DNA of 37,860 nucleotides from a virus. A model generated the notes under the pieces. That model saw only the letters and a list, made by a program, of their open reading frames with translations, searched no databases and was not told the origin of the DNA. The stretch is from the IMG/VR virus record IMGVR_UViG_3300000313_000003, positions 1-37,860 of that record, one strand, 5' to 3'. A program made the position numbers and the translations under genes. Shown piece by piece: positions 16,728 through 24,175 of the stretch (the first letter of the stretch is position 1; the number at the start of each line of letters is the position of its first letter).

Positions 16728-17935
16728 CATTCTGTTACTTTTATGACCTTTTCAGGCGGGCCAACCTCTTCGGATCGGCCTCACGAGTTTCTTCTTAGCT
16801 ATTGCTCGTGGTCAGACTATCGCATCCTCTTTCGAGGCCATCTCATTTAGTCGTTCAGCGTGGATTGCTCCTTCGCCCTTGTCACCCTGCTTTTGGGCTT
16901 CCAAGTCAATTAGAGTTGGTTTAGAGACCCCATATTTGTTTAAACTTTTAATCGTTTGATAACATTGTTCTCTAAAAATAAGTTCTTCTTCAGGAATTCC
17001 GGCTTTGCAATATTTGGTATTTTGTGATTGTTCGCAAAAACCCAAAAGAATTTGTGCATTTTCTTTTTTTGAATGAAGGAACGGAATTACACGTTTTAAA
17101 AATTCCATACATTCATTTTTTGTATAAATACCAAATTGATAATGAAATCCGGCATTAGTTGATTTATTTTTAGGAATATATAACTTTCCTACATTGCAAT
17201 TTTCACGAAGATAATTTATGGCTCTTGTATCAGTCATTGATAAAGATATAACTGGTAAATATCTTGGATTTTTTACGTCAGTTCCCTTGTTTTGAACTTG
17301 TTTTTTCAAAGCAAATGAACCATCGGTATCCATTAAACCAGCCATATAGGACCAAAACAAAGTATCTTCAGACATTCCCTTAGCAAGAAATTGAGTTATT
17401 TTTTGATGACATTGTTTCCATTCATTAAATTGAATCATTTTTAGATAATCTCTTTCTCTATCTTCAATTATAGATAATGAAAGTATTTGACCTCTGACAA
17501 ATGGATTCTTTTCAATAAATTCTTTTAGAAACTGTGCTCTTTCTTTTTTTATTTGTAGAAATGGAATTATTTTTTCCAAAACTGGCAAAACATTTTTTTG
17601 ACTTCTCAATCTCCAACGTATAAGAGCATGTCCTTTCGAGCCATCCTTACAAATATGATGCTTATCTTTAAATAGAGTTCCACCAAATTTTTCTTTTAAA
17701 AGAAAAATGAAGGATCTCCAAGTATTGCATTGTAAAAGTGGAAAATATAAGGGAGCTGCTGGCGCAGGCAATTTGCCTATGCTGAAACTTCCATCTCCAT
17801 CCATTACGCCCGCTAAATAAGCCATAATCTCATCTTTTTTTTTCATATAATCTCCATTTTATTACATGGATAGATTACATGATTACAATGTTAGGTACAA
17901 GTTAAATATTATGCTACCAAACCATGTTGTAGGTT
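16728..17935 (-). ncRNA. Group I intron 2 in the capsid gene (1208 nt, contains LAGLIDADG ORF)
   Basis: It separates capsid exons 2 and 3. The ribozyme core is visible near the 3' end: GACUUGGAAGCCC with GGGUGACAAGG (P4/P6 region), GACUAAAU...AUAGUC (P7 pairing with guanosine site) and a terminal G after UAACAGAAUG. The same blocks occur in the 198-nt intron 1. Exon 2 ends in U, as required for the P1 U-G pair; an internal guide could not be paired cleanly to CAAGACCCU, so the 5' site could shift a few bases. A homing endonuclease lies inside and its last codons overlap the core. Confidence 0.85.
16812..17846 (-). CDS. LAGLIDADG homing endonuclease inside capsid intron 2
   Basis: 344 residues, ATG 17846 with GGAG upstream, all within the intron. 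Two LAGLIDADG motifs are clear: YLAGVMDGDGSF (~10-21) and YMAGLMDTDGSF (~167-178), each with the acidic residue that binds the catalytic metal, so it is a two-motif monomeric enzyme. It should cut an intronless copy of the capsid gene and so spread the intron. The C-terminal ~30 residues (LIDLEAQKQGDKGEGAIHAE, then RLNEMASKEDAIV) are translated from the ribozyme core, so coding and RNA structure share bases. Possibly also a maturase; not testable here. Confidence 0.95.
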   Translation of the reverse strand: MKKKDEIMAYLAGVMDGDGSFSIGKLPAPAAPLYFPLLQCNTWRSFIFLLKEKFGGTLFKDKHHICKDGSKGHALIRWRLRSQKNVLPVLEKIIPFLQIKKERAQFLKEFIEKNPFVRGQILSLSIIEDRERDYLKMIQFNEWKQCHQKITQFLAKGMSEDTLFWSYMAGLMDTDGSFALKKQVQNKGTDVKNPRYLPVISLSMTDTRAINYLRENCNVGKLYIPKNKSTNAGFHYQFGIYTKNECMEFLKRVIPFLHSKKENAQILLGFCEQSQNTKYCKAGIPEEELIFREQCYQTIKSLNKYGVSKPTLIDLEAQKQGDKGEGAIHAERLNEMASKEDAIV

Positions 17936-18090
17936 AGGGTCTTGGTTTTGAAGAGTTACTTGTTCGTTCAGTAGGATATACGTGCCATAAAAGTCCATTT
18001 GGGCATCTATGTTTATACTTGTAAGCTGCTGTGGAGGCGGTGTAATGCCGCTATTCCCTAGTGGTACAGTAGCTGTTGCTAATGGATTAT
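17936..18090 (-). CDS. Major capsid protein, exon 2
   Basis: 155 nt, 51 codons plus two bases that complete a Tyr codon begun in exon 1. Reads YNPLATATVPLGNSGITPPP, QQLTSINIDAQMDFYGTYIL and LNEQVTLQNQDP. The PP/TP loop followed by a QMDFYGTYI strand is the N4-gp56 family pattern (thr-pro rich loop before a Gln-Tyr-Gly strand). It has no start codon or SD of its own. Confidence 0.87.
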
Positions 18091-18288
18091 CGTTCTGTTA
18101 CTTTTATGACCCTTTTGGGCGGGGAGTCTTGTTATTCCTCCCTCTCTATGTTTCCATAGAGTTCGGACTATCGCATCTCTTTTTAGAGTCTCTAGATTTA
18201 GTCTCTCAGGCTGTATTTACACTTGCCCCTTGTCACCCCGTAGGGCTTCCAAGTCAATTACTAGAGATTTAAAGACGACATAATGTTT
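18091..18288 (-). ncRNA. Group I intron 1 in the capsid gene (198 nt, no ORF)
   Basis: The P1 helix is clear: exon GACGAU pairs with GUCGUC in the intron, with the required U-G pair at the 5' splice site. Core blocks follow: GACUUGGAAGCCC, GGGGUGACAAGG, GACUAAAU...AUAGUC (P7), and the intron ends in G (AACAGAACG). Joining gives RMRR-Y-NPLATAT, restoring one continuous capsid frame; the unspliced frame stops at once (CGA TAA). The 3' segment GGGTCATAAAAGTAACAG is nearly the same as in intron 2. At 198 nt it is a near-minimal group I intron. Confidence 0.9.
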
Positions 18289-18448
18289 ATCGTCTCATTC
18301 TCAAAGTTGTACCACCGTTCCTTGGCATGGCCTTAAGATCTGCTGGGATCTTGTGGATCATGTATGGAACAGGGACGCTCAAAAGTTTGAACGAAAAACT
18401 TTGTTGAATGGGCGCTGGTAACACAGCTGTTGTGGTAATTGCTCCCAT
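18289..18448 (-). CDS. Major capsid protein, exon 1
   Basis: Starts at ATG 18448 with AAGGA upstream (TTAAGGAAAAGTT). Encodes 53 codons plus one base: MGAITTTAVLPAPIQQSFSF, then KLLSVPVPYMIHKIPADLKA and MPRNGGTTLRMRR. The end, a glycine-bearing loop before basic residues (GGTTLRMRRY), is the family's N-arm motif that joins the first strand in exon 2. Follows the scaffold gene by 29 bases. Confidence 0.87.
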
Positions 18449-18477
18449 AACTTTTCCTTAAAGTTATCCCGAGCGCT

Positions 18478-19188
18478 CTACCCTCTCTTGATACTATCCT
18501 GCATTTCTTTCCACAGACTTGCTTTCAATTCTGGAGTTAATCCATTTTCAAAAGCGTGGGCATTGCCAATAGCTGATTGTTTGGCGACAGAATTGACAGA
18601 TAGAGGTTTTTGACTATTCTTTATTGCTTTCTCTTTGTCTAAAGAAGGCTTAGGTTTCGCCATTGTTCCCCCCATCATTAATATTTCGTCATATACAGCT
18701 ACTGCCTGTGCGTAAGGATCAGGAGTATTTTGAAAAGAATAAAACTTCTCAGGCTTTGATTTTTGAAGTTGTTTTAAACTTTCATCGGTGACCACATCAT
18801 CAAAATCTGGGAAACGCTGTTTAATTCGATCGCCTACTGTTGCTGCTTCTCTTTCTCGAAGAACTTCTTGTGCCGCTTCCTTTGCCATTTTCTTGGCAAG
18901 CTTTACGACATGAGCTTTTGTTGTGAGATCGTCATTGGCTAGCTTATCGGTCTCATCAACTTCTTCTTGTTTGGGAGAATATTGCTGTTGTATGCGAGCT
19001 ATATAATCATCGCGTTCACGAATTTGACGTTCTTGTTCTTGGATCACTCGACGAGTCTCCTGCCAGTTATATTCAGCATCTCTACGACGCTCTTCTTGCA
19101 CAGGAGCTTCTTGCACATTGTCTTGTTCAGTGGATTGAGCGACTTCCTGAGCTTCCTGCTCTACGCTCATAGTTTCTTCTTCAGACAT
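18478..19188 (-). CDS. Capsid scaffolding protein
   Basis: 236 residues, ATG 19188 with AAGGA. Highly acidic and helical: Glu/Gln-rich N-terminus (SVEQEAQEVAQSTEQDNVQE), long coiled-coil (RRVIQEQERQIRERDDYIAR) and a short C-terminal basic helix (SLWKEMQDSIKRG) of the type used to bind the capsid. Directly upstream of the capsid gene, between portal genes and capsid, as usual. Behind a good promoter (19290-19318). Scaffold identity is by composition, size and order. Confidence 0.85.
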   Translation of the reverse strand: MSEEETMSVEQEAQEVAQSTEQDNVQEAPVQEERRRDAEYNWQETRRVIQEQERQIRERDDYIARIQQQYSPKQEEVDETDKLANDDLTTKAHVVKLAKKMAKEAAQEVLREREAATVGDRIKQRFPDFDDVVTDESLKQLQKSKPEKFYSFQNTPDPYAQAVAVYDEILMMGGTMAKPKPSLDKEKAIKNSQKPLSVNSVAKQSAIGNAHAFENGLTPELKASLWKEMQDSIKRG

Positions 19189-19234
19189 GTGGTTCCTTTC
19201 TGGGATTGGCGAAATCCAGTACGCCGGCTGTAGC

Positions 19235-19276
19235 TTAAATTGATGCGACTGACGCGCGCTGACGATATCAATTTAA
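19235..19276 (-). promoter_or_regulatory. Structured leader in front of the scaffold-capsid operon
   Basis: TTAAATTGAT (19235-19244) and ATCAATTTAA (19267-19276) make a perfect 10-bp stem around a GC-rich inner region with two copies of CTGACG. It lies between the -10 box at 19290 and the SD of the scaffold gene, so it is transcribed as a 5' leader hairpin. Confidence 0.5.
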
Positions 19277-19289
19277 AACTTTGTTTTGA

Positions 19290-19318
19290 TATATAATAAA
19301 AGATTTACTTTATGTCAA
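19290..19318 (-). promoter_or_regulatory. Promoter for the scaffold-capsid operon
   Basis: On the minus strand: a perfect TTGACA (19318-19313), a 17-base spacer, and TATATA (19295-19290). Expected start of RNA near 19283, about 95 bases upstream of the scaffold ATG. Best sigma70-like match that I found in the window. Confidence 0.65.
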
Positions 19319-19412
19319 AAAAATATTTTTATTGATCTTAAAGATAGGATTAAGGAAATGTGACGGGAATCAAAAAATTGATGATAAAATAGCTAGGAAA
19401 ATTGGAGATTCT

Positions 19413-19808
19413 ATGAATAAACTTATCGCAATCTTAAGCATCAGCGTCGTCAGTATAGCAATACCTGGATGTGCCAAAGAACACCACAAAGCTAGACATA
19501 CATGTGATATGGAATCTAACTATTCCGAGATACATATAGCCTCCTTAGGAGCATTGGAAGATGTGATAGAAAATCTTGAGATAGCATTTCAAAAACTTGC
19601 AATGCATAGAGAAGATAAAGATGCTTTTTCAAAAGATCTAGATATTGCATCATATTGGATCGATTATGCCAAAAAAATTCTTTGGTATCCAGAATCTTCT
19701 ACTGCATATGGGCTGTATAAGAATCGCGATCAAGACGACCATGAGCAAAGTCCAGAATGGATGCTACCAAACCTGGATCATAGTCATTTCTATGACGAAG
19801 AACAATAG
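19413..19808 (+). CDS. Small lipoprotein, plus-strand insert
   Basis: 131 residues from ATG 19413 with GGAG upstream. MNKLIAILSISVVSIAIPGC is a signal peptide ending in the lipobox IPGC at residues 17-20, so Cys20 should be lipidated and the rest periplasmic. The mature part is acidic and His-rich (EHHKARHTCDMESN, YDEEQ). It lies in the opposite direction to the surrounding late genes and its last 110 bases overlap the 3' end of the convergent 19699-20205 gene. Typical of a moron such as a superinfection-exclusion lipoprotein; function is inference. Confidence 0.8.
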   Translation: MNKLIAILSISVVSIAIPGCAKEHHKARHTCDMESNYSEIHIASLGALEDVIENLEIAFQKLAMHREDKDAFSKDLDIASYWIDYAKKILWYPESSTAYGLYKNRDQDDHEQSPEWMLPNLDHSHFYDEEQ

Positions 19809-20205
19809 CACATTCCTGAGGAGATGGAAGAGTCCACAAAAGTTTACATATCCCCTTTTCAAAATCTAGCAAATAAAGACTCTTTGTTTTATTAGGATAG
19901 TCTTCCATCATCTGAGAAGCATGAGGTGCGGTTTGACGAGGAATAAACCAATTACGGACTACGTTTACTGCCCAATGTTCTTTTCCTGTGAGGATAAACA
20001 TATAAAAAGGCGAAGTGTATTTTTCGGCAGCTTCTTCTGCGTATTTATTGAAATCAGCTGTGAACTTCTCTGACTGAGCTTCAATAATGTCGCCAGCTGT
20101 TAGATCTGGTTGATCAAGACCCATCATATCGACAACTGCTTGTCCAACTCTTGCGCCTTTTGAGCCAAAACGATTGTATTTGTATCGTGTGTCAGTGGAA
20201 TCCAT
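19699..20205 (-). CDS. Late-operon protein, unknown
   Basis: 168 residues from ATG 20205 (a GTG at 20211 is an alternative). Compact mixed fold: RFGSKGARVGQAVVDMMGLD, then helices (EAQSEKFTADFNKYAEEAAE) and KEHWAVNVVRNWFIP with many aromatics. No catalytic signature that I can name. Lies in the leftward block between the small portal-side genes and the scaffold, so likely a head or assembly protein. Its 3' 110 bases are antisense to the lipoprotein gene. Confidence 0.75.
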   Translation of the reverse strand: MDSTDTRYKYNRFGSKGARVGQAVVDMMGLDQPDLTAGDIIEAQSEKFTADFNKYAEEAAEKYTSPFYMFILTGKEHWAVNVVRNWFIPRQTAPHASQMMEDYPNKTKSLYLLDFEKGICKLLWTLPSPQECAIVLRHRNDYDPGLVASILDFAHGRLDRDSYTAHMQ

Positions 20206-20288
20206 GTACACCTAAATTAAATTTTAAATTAGGTATACAATCCGAAGATGAAAGTGTCAAATTGAAATTTTATTTAACAGGAGTGTTT

Positions 20289-20603
20289 ATGTTTTTCGCA
20301 GCATTGCCAACCGATTATCAAGAACCATCTATTGTTGAATGTGTCTATTTCATAGATCAGAAAGATGAACTCATACATTGCTATAAAAAATTCATTTCGC
20401 CATTGGATAAAGCTATTTCAAATATTTATAATGAAATGTGTATTTCAGATAATGAAGAATGCTACAAAATATATGAAACTCTTCTTCAAGCTAAAAAAGA
20501 CCTCATATATGCTCTAGGGCTGGAAACTCTAAAATCAAGTGATTTAGATATTTATGTTAAAGATGTAAGTCAAAGTGATGAAGATGAAGATTATGGTTGG
20601 TAA
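20289..20603 (+). CDS. Small acidic protein, plus-strand insert
   Basis: 104 residues; AGGAG five bases before ATG 20289 decides this start against upstream options. Helical and acidic, ending in a D/E-rich tail (VSQSDEDEDYGW). Six Cys-free motifs cannot be assigned; no membrane segment. Ends exactly at 20603, with the convergent gene ending at 20604, so the two genes are packed tail to tail. Opposite strand to the late operon suggests an accessory gene. Confidence 0.65.
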   Translation: MFFAALPTDYQEPSIVECVYFIDQKDELIHCYKKFISPLDKAISNIYNEMCISDNEECYKIYETLLQAKKDLIYALGLETLKSSDLDIYVKDVSQSDEDEDYGW

Positions 20604-20921
20604 TCAACTTTGATTTCTTACAGCATTTTTCAACGTAGCGGCAATCTCTCCTGCTGGAATGACTTGCGCATCTTGAAGTGGATGTAGAACAAAAGCATCC
20701 ATATTTGTAGTGTCTATAGGAATAGAAAATCTCGTAGGATTGATGATTGTCGCTAAGAATGTCTGTTGATTCAATAAAGGCATCGAATTATAGGGAATGA
20801 ATAGGGTCACATATGATCCATCTAAAAAGCCATTATTGCCTAATGTAGTAACCACAGCTGGATTTGCATTGGTAATGTTTATGATGACACTACTATATGG
20901 CGTAAAAGTAGGAGCTGTCAC
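20604..20921 (-). CDS. Small structural-type protein, GTG start
   Basis: 105 residues. Start is GTG 20921, overlapping the TAG stop of the upstream gene (TAGTG). Beta-rich with SVIINITNANPAVVTTLGNN and GSYVTLFIPYNSMPLLNQQTF, then LDSVxP-like turns; composition fits a small virion protein. Part of the leftward small-gene string between portal and scaffold. Family unknown. Confidence 0.75.
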   Translation of the reverse strand: MTAPTFTPYSSVIINITNANPAVVTTLGNNGFLDGSYVTLFIPYNSMPLLNQQTFLATIINPTRFSIPIDTTNMDAFVLHPLQDAQVIPAGEIAATLKNAVRNQS

Positions 20922-21043
20922 TATTTCTTCTTTTTCTTTTTTTCTTTCTTCATCATAGATTGAAAGAGTTTCTTATCAGCTTCATAGTCTGCATGCTTAG
21001 TCGCTTTTTCAAGGACTTTCTTTGTCTGTTCTTTCTTCTTCAT
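20921..21043 (-). CDS. 40-residue lysine-rich protein
   Basis: ATG 21043 to TAG 20921. Very basic, ends in poly-Lys (MMKKEKKKKKK). Its start ATG lies in the 3' arm of the GTAAAGC palindrome. It overlaps the end of the 97-residue gene in another frame and the start of the 105-residue gene. A DNA/RNA-contacting peptide is possible; chance is also possible given low complexity. Confidence 0.5.
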   Translation of the reverse strand: MKKKEQTKKVLEKATKHADYEADKKLFQSMMKKEKKKKKK

Positions 21044-21302
21044 GTAAAGCCGCTTTACATTTATAGTTTTTATAAATTTCTATGCATTTTTCAAAAGATA
21101 TTAATGCATTGTCAGTACCTTTTAGTTCATATCTATGACCAAACATCTTATTCCAACTATTCGAGAAATCAGAGATAAGCTGGTTTGCATAATCTTTACC
21201 ACATATTTCACTCAAAAATTCATGCGGATCTATACCATTAAGTATAAGATTTTGTATGAGCTTTTCACGAGTTTTATTTTGTACTTGTTTTGCTATAATC
21301 AA
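21009..21302 (-). CDS. 97-residue protein, unknown
   Basis: TTG start at 21302 overlapping the TGA of the 42-residue gene. Mostly helical (KTREKLIQNLILNGIDPHEF, then ISFEKCIEIYKNYK). The C-terminal ~13 codons overlap the 40-residue gene, and the GTAAAGC palindrome lies near the end of its coding region. No domain recognised. Start codon is weak, no good SD. Confidence 0.55.
   Translation of the reverse strand: MIIAKQVQNKTREKLIQNLILNGIDPHEFLSEICGKDYANQLISDFSNSWNKMFGHRYELKGTDNALISFEKCIEIYKNYKCKAALHEEERTDKESP
21042..21060. repeat. Dispersed palindrome, copy b
   Basis: ATGTAAAGC-C-GCTTTACAT, perfect 9-bp arms. On the minus strand the start ATG of the 40-residue gene (21043) is the last part of the hairpin. 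Confidence 0.8.
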
Positions 21303-21427
21303 TGTTGTAAAAATGGGGTTTGAGGTGTCTTCTTTTGTTGTGATGCCTTCGGAACGACAACGCCTTTGGATCCTAAGACTTTTCTAGCTATTTTAGTAGC
21401 TTTTCCTTTTGGTCTTATCATTACCAT
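21299..21427 (-). CDS. 42-residue basic protein
   Basis: ATG 21427 overlaps by one base the stop of the 68-residue gene; stop TGA at 21299. Basic (RPKGKATKIARKVLGSKGVV). No motif that I can name. Belongs to a string of very short overlapping genes after the portal gene. Confidence 0.5.
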   Translation of the reverse strand: MVMIRPKGKATKIARKVLGSKGVVVPKASQQKKTPQTPFLQH

Positions 21428-21633
21428 TAGCGTTGATTCTCCTCAATATGAGTAATCGGTTCAAGATCATTGGTAAAAGAGTTTACTATGCCATCTCTAT
21501 ATTCATGCTTCTTGGAAAGAGTCATAAACATGGGATTAGATGGCATATTAGCAAAGTCATTTTTACCAAATACTGAACCTGGTTCATCTTGTTTAAAGCT
21601 ATAATTCGCGTCTTTGCATTTTTTCTTTTTCAT
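21427..21633 (-). CDS. 68-residue protein with ANMP motif
   Basis: ATG 21633. Contains FANMPSNPMFMTLSKK followed by FTNDLEPITHIEENQ. The neighbouring 78-residue gene has ANMPHETVMSSYPKNK and LNDTITNIDREIMQEEGQ, the same order, so the two are diverged paralogues. Small proteins of the ANMP-(x)-YPK-(x)-D-type are often found beside phage portal genes; function unknown. Confidence 0.7.
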   Translation of the reverse strand: MKKKKCKDANYSFKQDEPGSVFGKNDFANMPSNPMFMTLSKKHEYRDGIVNSFTNDLEPITHIEENQR

Positions 21634-21639
21634 ACAACC

Positions 21640-21876
21640 TTAGTGTTGGTTGGAAACATGCTTATGAACTTGGCCTTCTTCTTGCATAATCTCTCGATCG
21701 ATATTAGTAATCGTATCATTAAGATCTTTTGAATGGGCGCCTTTGTTCTTAGGATATGAGGACATTACAGTCTCATGAGGCATATTAGCATGTTGTCCAT
21801 GGCCCCAAGCTTTCCCTTCACGTTCTGAATATCCATGCTCATTCACTGAATGATGTTTTGCTTTCTTGTGTTTCAT
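21640..21876 (-). CDS. 78-residue protein with ANMP motif
   Basis: ATG 21876, AGTGTT upstream with weak SD. His/Lys-rich N-terminus (KHKKAKHHSVNEHG), then ANMPHETVMSSYPKNK and DLNDTITNIDREIMQEE. Closely spaced before the 68-residue paralogue and after the portal. Likely a small virion or packaging accessory protein. Confidence 0.75.
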   Translation of the reverse strand: MKHKKAKHHSVNEHGYSEREGKAWGHGQHANMPHETVMSSYPKNKGAHSKDLNDTITNIDREIMQEEGQVHKHVSNQH

Positions 21877-21940
21877 GAGAACACTCCTTTATAAGATTTT
21901 CTTTAAGATACAAAATCAAGGAATTATTTTAACTAAAAAT

Positions 21941-24058
21941 TTACTGATAATTCATCTGTGCAGGCTGCATTCGTCCAGGCTCTTGAATAGGAGGTTGCAT
22001 TTGTTGCATAGGTGCTTGTTGTGGCTGACTCATTTGCTGACTATTTTGCGTCGACCGTTTAGCGGCCGCCATTGCATCTGCTTCTTCAGCTTCTTGGATA
22101 ATTCTAATAAGTGCTACTGCACGCTCGAGTTGACCGAGATCCATATCCTGTATTTCTTTTGTTGCTCTAATCTTGTCCAATGTACCCATATCACGTTCAC
22201 GCTGCGCGGCGGCAATTCTTTCCACGGCAAGAGCGTTATTCTCAGCAATCCTTGAGGCTCTTTCATGACCGAGACCTTCATTTGCCATCGCCTTAGCCTT
22301 AAGATCTTCAATCTGAGCCTTGAGCACTTCCATCTGCACTTGAGATTGTTCTTCGCTTTGTTTTTGTGCCATTTCTTCTTCGGCCTGTATGGCTTCCATG
22401 AGTTCATCTTTATTCTGCAAAGTAGAGGATTCAATAAGCAATGATGTAGGAATAGGAAGTCCCATTTCTTTCATCTGGAGCAATTGTGCAAATTGAAACT
22501 GTTTTTGAGTAGAGGTATTTAGACCCTCTTCAACGATGGAATCATATTTTCCGAATGCTCGATTATAGAACTGTTCTGTTGGCTCATCACCCAGGATTCG
22601 CTGTACTTTTCCCGGTGTCCAATTGGCTTGGATAAGTTGGATCTGTAGATCTCCGAGCATCTTTTGACAGAAGTCAAGATTATCAAATAATGTCTGCAAT
22701 GTTGTAAGACCAGCTCCTTGACGAAGCATAGAAAGAATGCCGGCTTTATCGTCTTGTGCTGCACCTAATAGCTCTTCATTGACACCAGTCACTTCGCGAG
22801 TCATGTTCTTAAGCATATCAGCAAGTTGTACCATGGAAGGATCAACAGCGGGAGGTGCGACGATGCGAATATCAGCATTGGGATCATAGTTGTCTTTAAC
22901 TGGCATAGCTCTACCTTGACCAGACAAGAAGACATCTTTCGGGTTAACAGGAGCACCTTCTTTGTAAATCATACCAGAATTTATTTGAGACTCAAATATG
23001 TCAAGCATAGTAATAAGACGACGGTTGTACAAATACTGGGGATCACGCATTGCACGACAAACACCCTGTACTCGCCAAGGGAAATAAGGAACCTGAGGCT
23101 CGTAATAACCCCAGCAAGGGACAAAAGGATAGCGATCAATACCAAGAGGATTTTCTCCATGATAGAACACTCTTCCTTGAACTACGATTGCTAATTTAAC
23201 TGTAGGGATTTCTTGATTGAGTACAACCACCTGCGGATATAGCGATAGAAAATCTTGTAAATCTTCATCCTTTCCTCTCCACTCAGTAGTTTCGCCAGAT
23301 TCAATATCACATAGCATTTTTTGCTTGCGAGAGTCAAGGTACCAAAACTCATCATATATCAAAAGGTCTTGCATACCATAGTTATATGCTTCGGGCATAT
23401 ATTGAAATTTTCCATCGCGATTACCCCACCCACGCATGCCTTCTATCTCAGGTTCTCTACCGGGAAGGAGTGCTTTTGCTTGAGCTCTTGAGACGTATTT
23501 ACGAGTCCATAATGAATTACAATCAGATAGATCCATCCGCTTGAAAAAAGGGTCTATCAAATACGCTGAGTAGCCAAGATTATCGATACAGAAGTCACCA
23601 TTAACGGGGTCTGAACGGTAATCCATCCAAACGCCTAAAAGGTTCATACCACATGTTACGGCGCCTTCAAAAGCATCAGATATAGTCTCTAAGATATGGC
23701 CTTTCGTATTGGCATGGTAGAGAAGTTTCGTGAATTGATCTGCTGTTGCTTGATCAGCATTCTCTATAGGCGTGCAGATAGTAGATTTTCTATGTTGGCG
23801 TTGATATCCACATATCATATTGACGGTAGGTCTTATGATATTAAAGTTGAAAGATCGCTTTCTGAATGCTGGAAGATTTCCGTAGATGTCATTATAAAGA
23901 GTTTGATCTCCAATTTTAAATCTGTTATCAATGTCCGCTTCCGACCAAAAAGATTGATTAATCTGTATATATTTTGAGTAAACATAATCCATTAGCTTCA
24001 AAATATTATGGTCATTATCAACATAATATGCCTCGGAAAGCTGAGGAAACATGGTCAT
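21941..24058 (-). CDS. Portal protein, P22-like
   Basis: 705 residues, a normal length for P22-type portals. Typical order is visible: helical N-terminus, RPTVNMICGYQRQHRKSTIC wing region (~75), a long alpha/beta body with WGYYEPQVPYFPWRVQGVCR (~315), ring-forming helices with LEL-type segments (VQLADMLKNMTREVTGVNEE, GILSMLRQGAGLTT) and a long Gln/Glu/Ala-rich C-terminal helix (QKQSEEQSQVQMEVLKAQIE) ending in a Pro/Gln tail. The dodecamer sits at the head vertex and guides DNA packaging with the terminase. The C-terminal helical barrel is long, as in P22. Position after the terminase genes supports it. Confidence 0.92.
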   Translation of the reverse strand: MTMFPQLSEAYYVDNDHNILKLMDYVYSKYIQINQSFWSEADIDNRFKIGDQTLYNDIYGNLPAFRKRSFNFNIIRPTVNMICGYQRQHRKSTICTPIENADQATADQFTKLLYHANTKGHILETISDAFEGAVTCGMNLLGVWMDYRSDPVNGDFCIDNLGYSAYLIDPFFKRMDLSDCNSLWTRKYVSRAQAKALLPGREPEIEGMRGWGNRDGKFQYMPEAYNYGMQDLLIYDEFWYLDSRKQKMLCDIESGETTEWRGKDEDLQDFLSLYPQVVVLNQEIPTVKLAIVVQGRVFYHGENPLGIDRYPFVPCWGYYEPQVPYFPWRVQGVCRAMRDPQYLYNRRLITMLDIFESQINSGMIYKEGAPVNPKDVFLSGQGRAMPVKDNYDPNADIRIVAPPAVDPSMVQLADMLKNMTREVTGVNEELLGAAQDDKAGILSMLRQGAGLTTLQTLFDNLDFCQKMLGDLQIQLIQANWTPGKVQRILGDEPTEQFYNRAFGKYDSIVEEGLNTSTQKQFQFAQLLQMKEMGLPIPTSLLIESSTLQNKDELMEAIQAEEEMAQKQSEEQSQVQMEVLKAQIEDLKAKAMANEGLGHERASRIAENNALAVERIAAAQRERDMGTLDKIRATKEIQDMDLGQLERAVALIRIIQEAEEADAMAAAKRSTQNSQQMSQPQQAPMQQMQPPIQEPGRMQPAQMNYQ

Positions 24059-24175
24059 AAGAAGCCTATTGTAGAAGTAAAATTTTCTTTACAATAAAGG
24101 GTTGGCTATTTCTTTTCAAAAAAAGATTCTAATGAGAAAAACAAATGAATGATGAACTTCATTTATGTGAAAATA

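Noticed and set aside
17920-17936. Alternative 5' splice site of intron 2 (after AACCT) giving QDPNLMVLNEA
   Set aside because: The CCT site gives DP-VLNEA, which fits the capsid family better and lets intron 2 end like intron 1; the alternative cannot be fully excluded without cDNA.
18009-18272. Plus-strand frame with hydrophobic content across capsid intron 1
   Set aside because: It is antisense to exon 2 and intron 1, whose joined capsid frame and intron core explain this sequence.
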